From: Stenotrophomonas sp. UBA2302
GTDB lineage: Bacteria; Pseudomonadota; Gammaproteobacteria; Xanthomonadales; Xanthomonadaceae
DNA length: 45,360 nucleotides
Direction: 5' to 3'
Assembly: GCA_002345545.1 (NCBI GenBank)
Contig: DDVW01000017.1
Location: 1-45,360 of the forward strand
The notes beneath the pieces are model-generated. The model saw only the letters and a list, made by a program, of their open reading frames with translations. It searched no databases and had not been told where the DNA came from. The position numbers and the translations under genes are program-made. Positions 45,356-45,360 of the stretch are shown one piece after another. Numbering within the stretch: the stretch's first letter is position 1; each line of letters starts with the position of its first letter.

Positions 45356-45360
45356 GGGGG

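Overview
The window looks like chromosomal DNA of a Xanthomonadaceae (Lysobacteraceae) gammaproteobacterium, close to Stenotrophomonas, Pseudoxanthomonas or Lysobacter. Supporting signs are high G+C over most of the window, an Oar-type TonB-dependent receptor, a FimT-PilVWXY1-PilE minor pilin operon, the miaB / phoH / ybeY / corC order, an sspAB-petABC block, and GTAG-ended palindromic repeats between sodB and purK. This assignment is from reading alone and needs a similarity search. No rRNA, tRNA, CRISPR array, insertion sequence or prophage was seen.

Region 1 (1-9012, minus strand) encodes the minor pilins and adhesin of a type IV pilus (fimT, pilV, pilW, pilX, pilY1, pilE). An AlgZ/FimS-type histidine kinase lies directly upstream, with no response regulator next to it. 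By eye this block is poorer in G+C than the rest. Region 2 (9111-15710, minus) carries the nucleotide nucleosidase ppnN, a large Oar-like outer-membrane receptor with a clear terminator, and a grxD-SDR-marC operon whose SDR lacks two catalytic residues. Region 3 (15832-25951) is mostly housekeeping: sodB, purEK, a Trm112-like protein with nadC, two DUF proteins, sspA-sspB, the cytochrome bc1 operon petABC, and a secreted lytic transglycosylase.

Region 4 (26090-37992) is the miaB-phoH-ybeY-corC block, but it is interrupted and altered. A compact TetR/HlyD/ABC exporter operon with a clear palindromic operator splits miaB from phoH. The convergent gap after miaB holds two copies of an identically spaced three-site array of DnaA-box-like sequences. 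A secreted-protein gene between phoH and ybeY is cut by an in-frame amber codon. Downstream of corC, where lnt usually lies, there is a DUF4105 (Lnb-like) membrane protein, followed by corA.

Region 5 (38005-45355, minus) is a polyamine module: a glutamate-putrescine ligase-like glutamine synthetase, the putrescine ABC importer potF-potGHI, and a Sad/YneI-type succinate semialdehyde dehydrogenase. Together they suggest import of putrescine and breakdown by the gamma-glutamyl route to succinate, with the middle enzymes encoded elsewhere.

The best candidates for undescribed biology are the duplicated DnaA-box array (27715-27873), the Lnb-like protein in the lnt position (35765-36988), and the kinase placed beside the pilus operon that its family is known to regulate.
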